DNA of 64,000 nt, from the NCBI RefSeq assembly GCF_041361465.1, contig NZ_JBGKAC010000001.1, forward strand, positions 1,922,001 to 1,986,000, in the 5' to 3' direction. Source of the stretch: Halobaculum sp. MBLA0143. GTDB taxonomy: Archaea; Halobacteriota; Halobacteria; Halobacteriales; Haloferacaceae. Position numbers and translations under genes: made by a program. Below the pieces are notes generated by a model that was given only the letters and a program-made list of their open reading frames with translations, did not search any database and was not told the DNA's origin. Every line of letters starts with the position of its first letter. Within the stretch, counting starts at the first letter, position 1. Below, one piece after another: positions 16,952-25,637 of the stretch.

Positions 16952-17871
16952 CCTTTGAGTGATCCTTCGACGAGTCCTTTCACGAAGTACCGCTGCAGTC
17001 CGAGGAAGACGAGGATCAACGGGAGCATCCCGATCACGCTCGCGGCCGCGATGGCACGCCAGTCGTTGCCGTACTGGCCCTGGAACTTGTAGACGCCGAT
17101 CGAGATGGTGTGGAGCCGGCTCTCGCTCCGCAACACCGTGAACGCGAGGACGAACTCCGACCACGTCAACACGGTGTTGAAGATGCCGACGACCGCGATC
17201 CCCGGAGCGACCGGGCGCAACAACACGTACCGGAGCGTCTGGAGTCGATTGCAGCCGTCGATCCGGGCGGCGTAGTCCAACTCCACCGGAACCGTGTCGA
17301 AGTACCCCTTCAACAGCCAGATGGAGAAGGGCGTCTGGATCCCGACGTACAACAACACGAGTCCGGCACGGGTCCGGAGCAGCCCCAGCGTCGACATCAC
17401 CGTGTACAACGGGACGATGATGATCACCGGGGAGATCATCTGGAACAACAACACGATCCCGAGCAGCCCACGCCGGCCCCGGAACTCGAACCGGGAGAAG
17501 GCGTACGCTGCCGGCACGGAGACGACCAAGATCCCGCCGACACCGAAGACCGTGACTATCGTCGAGTTCAGCAGCCACGTCGCCACCCCGGCGTCGATCA
17601 CCTGTTGGTAGGCCGTCAGCGAGACCTCCGCGGGGAACAACCGGAACGGGGAGCTGAACAGCCCACCCTCCTGTCGGAGACTCGCGGACACCACCCAGAA
17701 CGCCGGGAACACGAAGAAGACGATCGCGACGGCGTACAGGGTGTACACCGCGGCGTCGACGACCGTCGGAGTCGTGACCGTCTCGGTGAGTCGTCTGAGT
17801 CGGCCCGTGGGCTGTCCGTGTCGGGTCGTGACGGATGTCCCGCCGTCGGATTTGGGTTCGTCGGTCGTCAT
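16948..17871 (-). CDS. carbohydrate ABC transporter permease (MalG/UgpE type)
   Basis: Second membrane subunit of the CUT1 importer, 307 residues, six predicted helices beginning VDAAVYTLYAVAIVFFVFPA. The ATPase-contact EAA-like loop reads YAARIDGCNRLQTLRYVLLRPVAPG. ATG at 17871 overlaps the preceding permease stop by four bases; the frame stays open farther upstream over that gene, but this part has no permease character. Substrate not deducible from the subunit. Confidence 0.92.
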   Translation of the reverse strand: MTTDEPKSDGGTSVTTRHGQPTGRLRRLTETVTTPTVVDAAVYTLYAVAIVFFVFPAFWVVSASLRQEGGLFSSPFRLFPAEVSLTAYQQVIDAGVATWLLNSTIVTVFGVGGILVVSVPAAYAFSRFEFRGRRGLLGIVLLFQMISPVIIIVPLYTVMSTLGLLRTRAGLVLLYVGIQTPFSIWLLKGYFDTVPVELDYAARIDGCNRLQTLRYVLLRPVAPGIAVVGIFNTVLTWSEFVLAFTVLRSESRLHTISIGVYKFQGQYGNDWRAIAAASVIGMLPLILVFLGLQRYFVKGLVEGSLKG

Positions 17872-18803
17872 ATCTCCTCCGAGATGTCGAAGGCGTAGAG
17901 GTACACCGCGGTGAGCGCGAGGTTCGCGACCAACATCACGACCGCGATCGACGCTCCGCGGCCGAGCGCGTTGTCCTGAAACGCCTCCTGGTACATGAAC
18001 AGAGCCAACACCTGTGTCGACCGGCCGGGACCGCCACCGGTCAGGGCGAAGATCAGGTCGAACGTGTTGAGCGCGTAGATCGTCACCAACACGACCGTCA
18101 CGAACAACACGGACTTCAGCTGCGGGAGCGTGACGTGGCGGAACCGGTCCCACCGTCCGGCGCCGTCGACACGGGCGGCCTCGTACAGTCGTTGTGGGAC
18201 CCGTTGGAGCCCGCCGTAGATCATGATCATCGAGAAGGCCGTGCCTCGCCACGTTCCCGCGACGATTGTCGACACCAACGCCAGCGTCGGGTCGGACCGG
18301 AACGGCACCGGCCCGATCCCGACCAGCCCCAAGAAGTAGTTCATCGCGCCGAGCTCGCTCTCGACGAGCATCACCTTCCAGACGAGTCCGATGATGATCC
18401 CGGGGACGATCCACGCGAGCAACACCGACACGCGGGTCGTGAGGTGCCCACGGAGCCCGCGCCGGACCCCGTAGTCGATGGCCAGCGCGAGCACCAGTCC
18501 GAACAGGACGTGGAGCACGACACTCGAGAACGCGTAGATCGCCGTCACCCGCAGCATCGCCCAGAACTCGGGGTCGGTCACGAGTCGGGCGTACTGTTCG
18601 ATCCCGACGAACTCCGTGTCCGTGGTGACGAGGCTCTCGTTGGTGAAGCTCATCGACACGGCCTCCACCATCGGGTACAGTTGGAACACCCCGAGCAACA
18701 CCAGCGCCGGGGCGAGCCACGGCACTGGGTGGTCCAGCAGTCGGCGTCCCACGGCCCGGAGGCGGGAAGACGAGCCGTCTGTCGTCGGATCGATCCCCGT
18801 CAT
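17868..18803 (-). CDS. carbohydrate ABC transporter permease (MalF/UgpA type)
   Basis: First membrane subunit of the CUT1 importer, 311 residues: VPWLAPALVLLGVFQLYPM is helix 1, followed by the periplasm-facing loop with SFTNESL, and the EAA loop YEAARVDGAGRWDRFRHVTLPQL contacts the ATPase. Overlaps the second permease by four bases and lies 30 bases after the substrate-binding protein gene, so all four genes are probably cotranscribed. Confidence 0.93.
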   Translation of the reverse strand: MTGIDPTTDGSSSRLRAVGRRLLDHPVPWLAPALVLLGVFQLYPMVEAVSMSFTNESLVTTDTEFVGIEQYARLVTDPEFWAMLRVTAIYAFSSVVLHVLFGLVLALAIDYGVRRGLRGHLTTRVSVLLAWIVPGIIIGLVWKVMLVESELGAMNYFLGLVGIGPVPFRSDPTLALVSTIVAGTWRGTAFSMIMIYGGLQRVPQRLYEAARVDGAGRWDRFRHVTLPQLKSVLFVTVVLVTIYALNTFDLIFALTGGGPGRSTQVLALFMYQEAFQDNALGRGASIAVVMLVANLALTAVYLYAFDISEEI

Positions 18804-18833
18804 CTGTGGTGTCGAGCAGTCGGTCCCGTCGTG

Positions 18834-20216
18834 TTAGCTGGCATCGTACTCGTCGGCGACGTTGGTGATCATCGTCTCGGCCGCCGACTCGGGGTCGGCC
18901 TGGTCGGTTACGACGTTCTCGATGGCGATCACGTACTCGGAGGCGATGGTGCTGTAGATCGGTCGTGGCGGACGAGCGACCCCGTCTTGGAGGAACTCTC
19001 GGAACCGATCCTGGTACGGGGTGTCGGGGTCGTACAGCTCCTCGTCGTCGAACACCGACTCGCGGGTCGGCAGCAGCGCCGCCGACTCACAGTACCGCCC
19101 CATCGACTCCGGTTCGACGAACTTCGCGATGAACGACTTCATCGCGTCCGCGGCCCCGTCGTCGCTGCTGCGGAACGTCCCCTCGGTCCACCCACCGACG
19201 CCGGTCGTGTGTTCCCCGTCGGCCGGGCGTGGGATCTTGGCGACCTTCCACCGTTCCCACCGGTCGTCGGGGACCCCGTCGTCGGCCTCGATAGGGTTCT
19301 TGATGTTCCGTTCGATCTGGTCGTTGTTGCCGACGAACATCGCGAGGTTGCCGGCACGACCCTCTCGTGGGAGGAACTCCACTTCCTCGATACTCGCGAC
19401 GCGCTGGGGGGTGACACCCGTGTCGACGAGATCACGGACGAACGACAGCGCGTCGACGAGTGCCTGCCGGTTCGCGTCCTCACCCAACACCGGCGCACCC
19501 GAGTCGTCGAGCAGTTCACCGCCCGCACTCCAGAAGTACGGGAGGTTCGTGAGCGCCGACGACGTCGGGAACATGAACGCGTCCATCTCCTCGCCTGCGT
19601 CGATCTCCTGGCCGACGGTCAACAGTTCCTCCCACGTCGTCGGCGGGTCACCGTCGTTGTACGTGTCGAGGACGTCCTGTCGGTAGTAGAGACACCGACA
19701 CCCCGTGTACTTCCAGGCCGCCAACAGGTCGCCGTCCCGCACCGCGGTCTCCCTGACGAACGGGAAGAAGTCGTCGATGTCGTCGACGTAGTCGTTCAGC
19801 GGTTGGAGGTACTCGTAGAAGTCCGCCACCCACTTCGAGTCGAGTGTCGACCCGTCCGGGGCGTTCCCTTCGGCGGCACTCGTCAGGAGGTTGTTCTTCC
19901 ACTGCCCGAACGCCGGGTACTTGACGTCGATCCGGTAGTCGGGGTGGTTCTCCGCCCACGCCTCGTGTTGTTCTTTCAGCGCCGGCGCCGCCGCCGGTTG
20001 GTCGCTCTGTTCTTCGATCGGTGTGTAGAACGTGCTCGTCTGGTACGTGAGCGGTGTCTCACCCTTGCCGAACCGTTCGTGAGTGATCGTCGGTGCCGAC
20101 TCGTCGACACTGCCGCCGGAGTCGCCACCGAGACAGCCTGCCAGACCGCCGACTGCTCCCGCGCCGACTGCCGATACGACTGTGCGCCGTGGAAACTCCC
20201 GCGTTTCGTCTGCCAT
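18834..20216 (-). CDS. Tat-exported lipoprotein, sugar ABC substrate-binding protein
   Basis: Extracellular solute-binding protein family 1, 460 residues. Twin-arginine motif FPRRTVVSAVGAGAVG leads to lipobox LAGCLG, then a Gly/Ser linker, as usual for haloarchaeal surface lipoproteins. Seen in the body: QEIDAGEEMDAFMFP, FVGNNDQIERN and WERWKVAKIPRPADG. Likely ligand is a carbohydrate or polyol from its CUT1 partners; the sugar is not readable. Promoter: a TTTTTTAAATC box about 33 bases before the ATG. First gene of the importer operon. Confidence 0.93.
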   Translation of the reverse strand: MADETREFPRRTVVSAVGAGAVGGLAGCLGGDSGGSVDESAPTITHERFGKGETPLTYQTSTFYTPIEEQSDQPAAAPALKEQHEAWAENHPDYRIDVKYPAFGQWKNNLLTSAAEGNAPDGSTLDSKWVADFYEYLQPLNDYVDDIDDFFPFVRETAVRDGDLLAAWKYTGCRCLYYRQDVLDTYNDGDPPTTWEELLTVGQEIDAGEEMDAFMFPTSSALTNLPYFWSAGGELLDDSGAPVLGEDANRQALVDALSFVRDLVDTGVTPQRVASIEEVEFLPREGRAGNLAMFVGNNDQIERNIKNPIEADDGVPDDRWERWKVAKIPRPADGEHTTGVGGWTEGTFRSSDDGAADAMKSFIAKFVEPESMGRYCESAALLPTRESVFDDEELYDPDTPYQDRFREFLQDGVARPPRPIYSTIASEYVIAIENVVTDQADPESAAETMITNVADEYDAS

Positions 20217-20331
20217 CGGGATACCGTCGTAATAGCACGTAGATTTAAAAAACTGGCCGTAGCTCGTACGAACAGGACGGGCGGAGACCGGGGTCGGGCC
20301 GCGGTGAGTGGAGCGCGTGACGGCAGCGTGG

Positions 20332-22569
20332 TCAGTCGTTCACGTCGTCCAGCCGCTCGGACACTACCGTCTCCCCCATCGCGGTCAGTCCGGGGTCGTC
20401 TTCCACGTCGACCAGCCCTCTCGCCGAGAGCGACTCCAGAATCTGTCCGACACCCTCCGGGTCCACGTCCAACAGCATCCCGACGTCCATCTCGTCGCCG
20501 GCCGAGTACAGCGCGACGAGCGTCTCCGTCTCCGCCTCGGAGAGGTCCAGGTCCCGGAGACGTTCCTCTCGCCGGCGGTAGTCGTGGGTGATCCGGCGTT
20601 CGAGCACCCGGAACAGTCGGTCGTCGGCGGCGCCGAACTCCGTCGTCACGGTGTCGCCGCCGTCGTGGTGGCGGACCTTCACCGCCTTCCGGGTGTCGCC
20701 GCCGTCGGCGACCCGTTGGCGGCCCCGCTCGGCGTGGACCAGTTCCGTCGGGTGGATGGTCGTCACCGGTTCGCCGTCGGCGTGGAACGCGAGCCGTCGC
20801 CCCTCGGGGACGACCGTACAGGGGCGCGGGCGTTCGTCCGTCACACGGCCACCGATCCGGGCGGGGTGAGTGACGAGTACGGTCTCGTCGGCCAGCAGCG
20901 CCTCGAACAACGCGTCGGCGGCGTCGACCTGGCGGCGACCGGGGAACTCGCCGACGGCGAGCCGACGACGGCCGTCCCGGCGGTACGCGACCGCGACGGT
21001 GTCGTCGAACACGTCGTCCATCCCGTCGGGGACGTAGTCGACGGCCACGTCCACGACGGCGGACAGCGGGATCGTCACCGTCTCGTCTGCGGCGACGACC
21101 ACCTCGTCGGCGCCGAGGACGACCCGGGCGTCCGTCGGCTGGCCGCCGTTCAGCCCCGCGACCGCGACTCGGACGGACTCCGTCAGTCGGATCGGCTCCG
21201 TCGCGCGGTTCCGGGGCGCCGCCGACGCCTCGCCGGCGTCCGGACCGAGCCGAGGCCCTGTGGTCTCCGCGGGTGAGTCTGTTCCGGCGCCCCCCGGGCC
21301 GTCGGCACCCGTCGTCGACTCCGCCCCATCACCCGGCGACTCGTCGCTCGTCGCCGTCGGCTCGTCCGGGTCGTCCGTCTCGTCCAGCCTCGTCGGTGGC
21401 GACGTGGGCGTCGTCGTCCCCCGAGTCGTGCTGTCGGCCGCGGGGTCGTCGGCGTCGTCCCCAGCGCCGTTCGTCGTGTCGCCTGGGGTGTTGTCCGTGG
21501 TGTCCTCCACGGTGATGTCCGTGGTGTCCTCTACGGTGCTGTCCGTGGTGTCGTCCCTGGCGCTATCCATCGCGTCGCCTGCGGTGCTGTCCGTGGTGTC
21601 GTCCCTGGCGCTATCCATCGCGTCGCCTGCGGTGCTGTCCGTGGTGTCGTCCTCGGCACGGAGTCGCGTCGGCAGCGTCGACACCGGACCGGCGTCCGTC
21701 CGACGGACGTGGTCGTCGTAGTCACGGTACACCGGGCCGTGACGCGCCGAGTCGTAGTCCGTCTCCGGCGGTACGTCCGACGGCCGGGGGTTCGACAGCC
21801 GGCGGCCGTCGCCGCCGGCGGCGCGCTCCGCGCGCCACGCGGCGTCGAAGGCTCGCGGGTCGAACGGTTCGTCGGGCAGCGGCGTCGGGTCGGCGACCGA
21901 CGGGAACCGGTCGGGGTCGAGCCCGTCCGTCCGTGAGTCGCCACACCGGGCCGCCAGCGCGTCCGCGGCCGCCGTCCCGTGGCGGCGGACGAACGCGCGG
22001 GCAGTGTCGTCGTCCGTGCCGACGAGCGCCGCGAGCGTCGCTCGCTCGGCGCCGACTCGGGCGAAGAAGGCCGCGGCCGTCGCGCGGAGCCGGCGGGGGT
22101 CTACGCCCGCGGGGTCGACGCCGGCGGCGGCGTCGGCGGCGGCCGCGAGCCCGCGCTCGAACGGCCGGCCCTCGTGAGTGTACTCGCGGTCTCGCCGTCT
22201 GTCCAGCGTGTGGGCGAGGACCGCCGTCAGTCGCCGGGACCAGCCGAACGACACCGTCCGGCCGCCGTGTGGCGGCTCCCAACACCGGTCGGACAGGACC
22301 GACAGCGCGGACTCGTCCGTCTCGGCGGCGGCCTCACGAGCCGTCTCACAGCAGTCCCGACAGGCACACGGCTCGCCGGCGGGGACGCGAAGACGACCGG
22401 CCGCCCAGTCCACCCACCCCTCGTGGAGGTGCCGCAGCGCCGCCGGCCCGAGACCGAGACGGGCGCCACACAACACCGCCGCCGGCGCCGCGCCGCCGAC
22501 GGCGACGGCGCCACGGTACAGCGACACGACGACCGGCGCCGGCAACGGCTCCGTCTCCCGTATCGACAT
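20332..22569 (-). CDS. fusion of degenerate tyrosine-recombinase-like domain and CheF-like domain
   Basis: 745 residues. Residues about 10-205 follow the pattern of haloarchaeal phage-type integrase catalytic domains: GARLGLGPAALRHLHEG in place of box I, a cysteine cluster CACRDCC at 68-74, WEPPHGGRTVSFGW, and LRATAAAFFA at 161-170 resembling HALRATAATHH of box II with the His lost. The final helix LVGTDDDTARAFV has Phe where the catalytic Tyr is expected, so it is probably inactive. Residues about 215-459 are a low-complexity Asp/Thr/Ser linker with repeats. Residues 460-735 look like archaeal CheF (DARVVLGADEVVVA, HPARIGGRVTDE, ETLVALYSAGDEMDVGMLLDVD), the adaptor linking CheY signalling to the archaellum. 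Function of the fusion is inferred only. A TTAATATTAGG box precedes the gene. Confidence 0.7.
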   Translation of the reverse strand: MSIRETEPLPAPVVVSLYRGAVAVGGAAPAAVLCGARLGLGPAALRHLHEGWVDWAAGRLRVPAGEPCACRDCCETAREAAAETDESALSVLSDRCWEPPHGGRTVSFGWSRRLTAVLAHTLDRRRDREYTHEGRPFERGLAAAADAAAGVDPAGVDPRRLRATAAAFFARVGAERATLAALVGTDDDTARAFVRRHGTAAADALAARCGDSRTDGLDPDRFPSVADPTPLPDEPFDPRAFDAAWRAERAAGGDGRRLSNPRPSDVPPETDYDSARHGPVYRDYDDHVRRTDAGPVSTLPTRLRAEDDTTDSTAGDAMDSARDDTTDSTAGDAMDSARDDTTDSTVEDTTDITVEDTTDNTPGDTTNGAGDDADDPAADSTTRGTTTPTSPPTRLDETDDPDEPTATSDESPGDGAESTTGADGPGGAGTDSPAETTGPRLGPDAGEASAAPRNRATEPIRLTESVRVAVAGLNGGQPTDARVVLGADEVVVAADETVTIPLSAVVDVAVDYVPDGMDDVFDDTVAVAYRRDGRRRLAVGEFPGRRQVDAADALFEALLADETVLVTHPARIGGRVTDERPRPCTVVPEGRRLAFHADGEPVTTIHPTELVHAERGRQRVADGGDTRKAVKVRHHDGGDTVTTEFGAADDRLFRVLERRITHDYRRREERLRDLDLSEAETETLVALYSAGDEMDVGMLLDVDPEGVGQILESLSARGLVDVEDDPGLTAMGETVVSERLDDVND
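21493..21653. repeat. 24-bp and 48-bp tandem repeats in the fusion protein linker
   Basis: Two 24-bp units beginning gtccgtggtgtcctc (21493-21540) are followed by two identical 48-bp units (21541-21588 and 21589-21636) and a partial third. In protein they encode Asp/Thr/Ser-rich blocks (DDTTDSTAGDAMDSAR and variants). The exact identity of the 48-mers indicates recent duplication. Confidence 0.95.
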
Positions 22570-22769
22570 TCTACCAGACTGTTTCGCTGCCTAATATTAA
22601 CGTCTACGAAACGAGTCCCGCCGGCGGGAGGTCGGTCGCTACGCCGACGCGACCGAACCGGCTTCGTACAGTTCGACCGGCGGAACGGCTCTGCGTCAAG
22701 TATCTGTATTTATAGTCTTTGTCTAAAATCTCGTGGTCTTTTTGTTTCAGGCCTTGAGCAGGCGATACG

Positions 22770-22777
22770 TTTTATTA
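22770..22777 (+). promoter_or_regulatory. TATA-like box for the peptide ABC operon
   Basis: ttttatta centred about 27 bases before the ATG at 22801, predicting leaderless transcription of the binding-protein gene. It sits in a 231-bp divergent intergenic region shared with the recombinase/CheF fusion gene, which is otherwise without recognisable genes. Confidence 0.6.
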
Positions 22778-22800
22778 GGCTCGACGCGCAGTACGTTACC

Positions 22801-24537
22801 ATGTCACGATCTGACGAACACGAACGGAGCACACGACGACGGGTGCTGGCCGCGATGGGCAGCGGGACGGTAGTCGGGTTGGCCGGCTGTGCCGGGCAGG
22901 GCGGCGAAGAGACCGAGACGGAGTCGGAGTCGGGTGGGGGAGAGACGGACACACAGACGGACGAGGAGGTCGACCCGTCGGACGTCCAGACTGGGGAGTT
23001 CGTCGCCTCCGCGGCGGCGAACCCCGGAACGTTCGACCCGACGGTCATCACGGACGCCACCTCCAACTCCACCATCGGCGCGTTCTCATACGAGACGCTG
23101 GTCGCGCCGTTGTTCGACCTCTCGGAGTTCCGGGGGGAGCTGGCGACGGACTGGAGCGTCGACGGCTCGACGTACACGTTCCAGATCCGGGAGGGCGTCA
23201 CCTTCCACACCGGCAAGGAGATGACGGCCGAAGACGTGGCGTTCTCGTTGGAACGGACCCGTGGAACGACCAACGGCTCCGACGTGTCTTGGTTCGACTC
23301 CACGAACGTGCTCGGCGACTACGAGATCGAACTGGAGGCGCCGGACCCACACGCGCCGTACCTCACGAACCTCTCGGCGGTGCCGATCCTGCCGAACGAC
23401 GTGGACGGGGTGTCGACGAGTCCCGGAGAAGACGACTTCGCGTTCACGGAGGAGTCGATCGGCACCGGGCCGTTCCTGCTCGACACGTTCTCGCCGGAGG
23501 ACCGCGTCGTGTTCACCCCGTACGAGGACTACTGGTACGACGGGGACGACTACCCGACGACTGCGCCGTGGGACCAGGTGACGGTCCGTGTCATCACGGA
23601 GCAGGTCACCCAGGAGGAGGCGATGGCCAACGGGGAGCTCGGGATGATCGACAACGCCGCCCCGTTCGAGCTCCAGCAGTGGGAGAGTCAGACCGGGACG
23701 GTCGTCGCCGACAGCGCCGTCGGCTACGACTTCGTCACCTACCCCGTCGAGGTGTCGCCGTACGGCAACAACAAGTTCCGGCGGGGACTGACGAAGCTGA
23801 TCCCACGGGCGGAGATCATCGAGGCGATCTTCGGCGGGCGAGCCACGGGACTCGCCGGCCCGGTCAGCCCCGGACTGGGTGCGTTCTTCGACGCCGAGCG
23901 CGAACAGGAGCTGATCCAAGAGTACGTCGCCGAAGACAAGGGAGAGGCGGTCTCGCTCATCCAGGAGGCGTTGGACGAGGAGGGGGTCGAGACCCCGTTC
24001 CAGATGTCGCTCATCACGAACGTCAACCGCACCCGGGAGCGGTGGATGGAGGTGATCCAACAGGCGTTCGACGACACGGAGGTGCTGTCGGCAGAACTGG
24101 AGGTGCGGGCGTTCGACGACCTCGTGCCGTTCCTGTTGGACCCGGAGGGGGCCGCCCAGTCGTCGGACGTGGTCGGCATCGGCTGGACGGGCGGCTCCGA
24201 CCCCAACGGCCACGTCGAGGGGCTGCTCGCCTCGTACAACCACGTCCCGGACGGGTTCAACTGGAACCTCTACGAGAGCGAGGAGATGGACTCGCTGATC
24301 GAGGAGGGCCAGACCACCGTCGGCACGGAGGCGCGCCGGCCGATCTACGACGACATCCAGGAGCTCGTCGCCGACGATCTCCCGATGGCGAACATGTGGA
24401 CCGCCGAGAAGCTCGACGTGGTGAACCCGGACGCCGTCGACGACGTGAACAACTGGCAGCCACACCCCAACTCCAGCAACCGCTACGACACGCTGTACAG
24501 CCCACACCTGGACCAGGTGACCTACCCACCGCAGTGA
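22801..24537 (+). CDS. Tat-exported lipoprotein, peptide/nickel-type ABC substrate-binding protein
   Basis: Family 5 extracellular binding protein, 578 residues from the ATG at 22801; the frame is open upstream but that part is shadow. Twin-arginine motif TRRRVLAAMGSGTVVG with lipobox LAGCAG, then an acidic linker. Typical family 5 segments: WSVDGSTYTFQIREGVTFHTG, TAEDVAFSLERT and IGTGPFLLDTFSPEDRVVF. Captures di- or oligopeptides or a related ligand for the permease/ATPase genes downstream. 147 bp separate it from the first permease, compatible with higher expression of the binding protein. Confidence 0.94.
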   Translation: MSRSDEHERSTRRRVLAAMGSGTVVGLAGCAGQGGEETETESESGGGETDTQTDEEVDPSDVQTGEFVASAAANPGTFDPTVITDATSNSTIGAFSYETLVAPLFDLSEFRGELATDWSVDGSTYTFQIREGVTFHTGKEMTAEDVAFSLERTRGTTNGSDVSWFDSTNVLGDYEIELEAPDPHAPYLTNLSAVPILPNDVDGVSTSPGEDDFAFTEESIGTGPFLLDTFSPEDRVVFTPYEDYWYDGDDYPTTAPWDQVTVRVITEQVTQEEAMANGELGMIDNAAPFELQQWESQTGTVVADSAVGYDFVTYPVEVSPYGNNKFRRGLTKLIPRAEIIEAIFGGRATGLAGPVSPGLGAFFDAEREQELIQEYVAEDKGEAVSLIQEALDEEGVETPFQMSLITNVNRTRERWMEVIQQAFDDTEVLSAELEVRAFDDLVPFLLDPEGAAQSSDVVGIGWTGGSDPNGHVEGLLASYNHVPDGFNWNLYESEEMDSLIEEGQTTVGTEARRPIYDDIQELVADDLPMANMWTAEKLDVVNPDAVDDVNNWQPHPNSSNRYDTLYSPHLDQVTYPPQ

Positions 24538-24684
24538 GCGGACGCGGCGCGCACTGATCGGTCGGCGGCGGGACGTGTTCGCCGCCGACACACGCAAACG
24601 GCGGAGCGACGACGAACACAGCGACCACGACCGACCCATCCGAACGATACACACCGTGTCACACACTACCGATACACAAACACG

Positions 24685-25635
24685 ATGAGTCTGCAACGGT
24701 ACGTCCTGAAGCGAACGCTACTCACGATCCCGTTGTTGTTGGGGATCACCGCGATCACGTTCGGGATGGTCCACCTCATCCCCGGCGACCCCATCGACTT
24801 CGTCACGTTGTTCACCGACCTGGACCCGGAGACGAAAGCGGAGATCCGCGCACAGTACGGCCTGGACGATCCGGTGTGGCTCCAGTACGTCAACTGGGTG
24901 ACGGACGCCGCACAGTTCGACTTCGGCCGGTCGATCATCACGCGACGGCCGGTGGCCGCCGAGATCGTCGACCGGCTGCCGTTCACCCTCGTGATGGGGA
25001 CGATGGCGTTCGGCGTCGCGGTACTCACCGCCATCCCCGCGGGTGTCGCGGCCGCCTACTACCGGAACACGCTCGTCGACCAGTTCTCCCGAGTGTTCGC
25101 GCTCGTCGGGATCGCCATGCCGAACTTCTGGCTCGGGCTGCTCCTGATCCTGGTGTTCGGCAACTGGCTGGATATCTTCTCCATCCTGCCGCCGACGGAG
25201 AAGGGGTTGTTCAGCCCGGCGATGCTGTCGTACACGATTCTGCCGGCGTTGGCCATCGGCACCGGCTCCACCGCACTCCTGATGCGGCTGATGCGGTCGT
25301 CGATGGTGGAAGAGATGGACAAAGACTACGTCCGGACGGCCCGCGCGAAGGGACTCCCGGAGCGGACGGTCGTGACGAAACACGTCCTGCGGAACTCGCT
25401 GATCTCCGTCGTCACCGTCGCGGCGATCCAGATCGCGTTCATCGTCAGCGGCTCCGTCGTCGTGGAGATCGTCTTCGCGTACCCCGGACTCGGCCGGCTG
25501 TTGGTCAACCGGGTCGGTAACCGTGACTTCCCGGTGATCCAGGCAGTCGTGTTGTTGATCGGTGTCTCCGTGATCCTCGCCAACCTGCTCGCGGACGTAC
25601 TGTACGCGTATCTCGACCCACGGATCAGGTACTGA
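24685..25635 (+). CDS. peptide-type ABC permease, DppB family
   Basis: 316 residues, six membrane helices. N-terminal QRYVLKRTLLTIPLLLGITAITF and HLIPGDP are typical of DppB/OppB; the EAA loop is VRTARAKGLPERTVVTKHVLRNSL. Works with the DppC-type subunit two bases downstream. Confidence 0.95.
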   Translation: MSLQRYVLKRTLLTIPLLLGITAITFGMVHLIPGDPIDFVTLFTDLDPETKAEIRAQYGLDDPVWLQYVNWVTDAAQFDFGRSIITRRPVAAEIVDRLPFTLVMGTMAFGVAVLTAIPAGVAAAYYRNTLVDQFSRVFALVGIAMPNFWLGLLLILVFGNWLDIFSILPPTEKGLFSPAMLSYTILPALAIGTGSTALLMRLMRSSMVEEMDKDYVRTARAKGLPERTVVTKHVLRNSLISVVTVAAIQIAFIVSGSVVVEIVFAYPGLGRLLVNRVGNRDFPVIQAVVLLIGVSVILANLLADVLYAYLDPRIRY

Positions 25636-25637
25636 CA

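Noticed and set aside
17835-20591. A 918-codon open frame on the plus strand over the sugar importer genes
   Set aside because: No recognisable domain, opposite to four clear ABC genes with correct motifs and overlaps.
20332-22569. Active integrase and adjacent mobile element
   Set aside because: Box II His and catalytic Tyr appear lost and no att-like repeats were seen around the gene.
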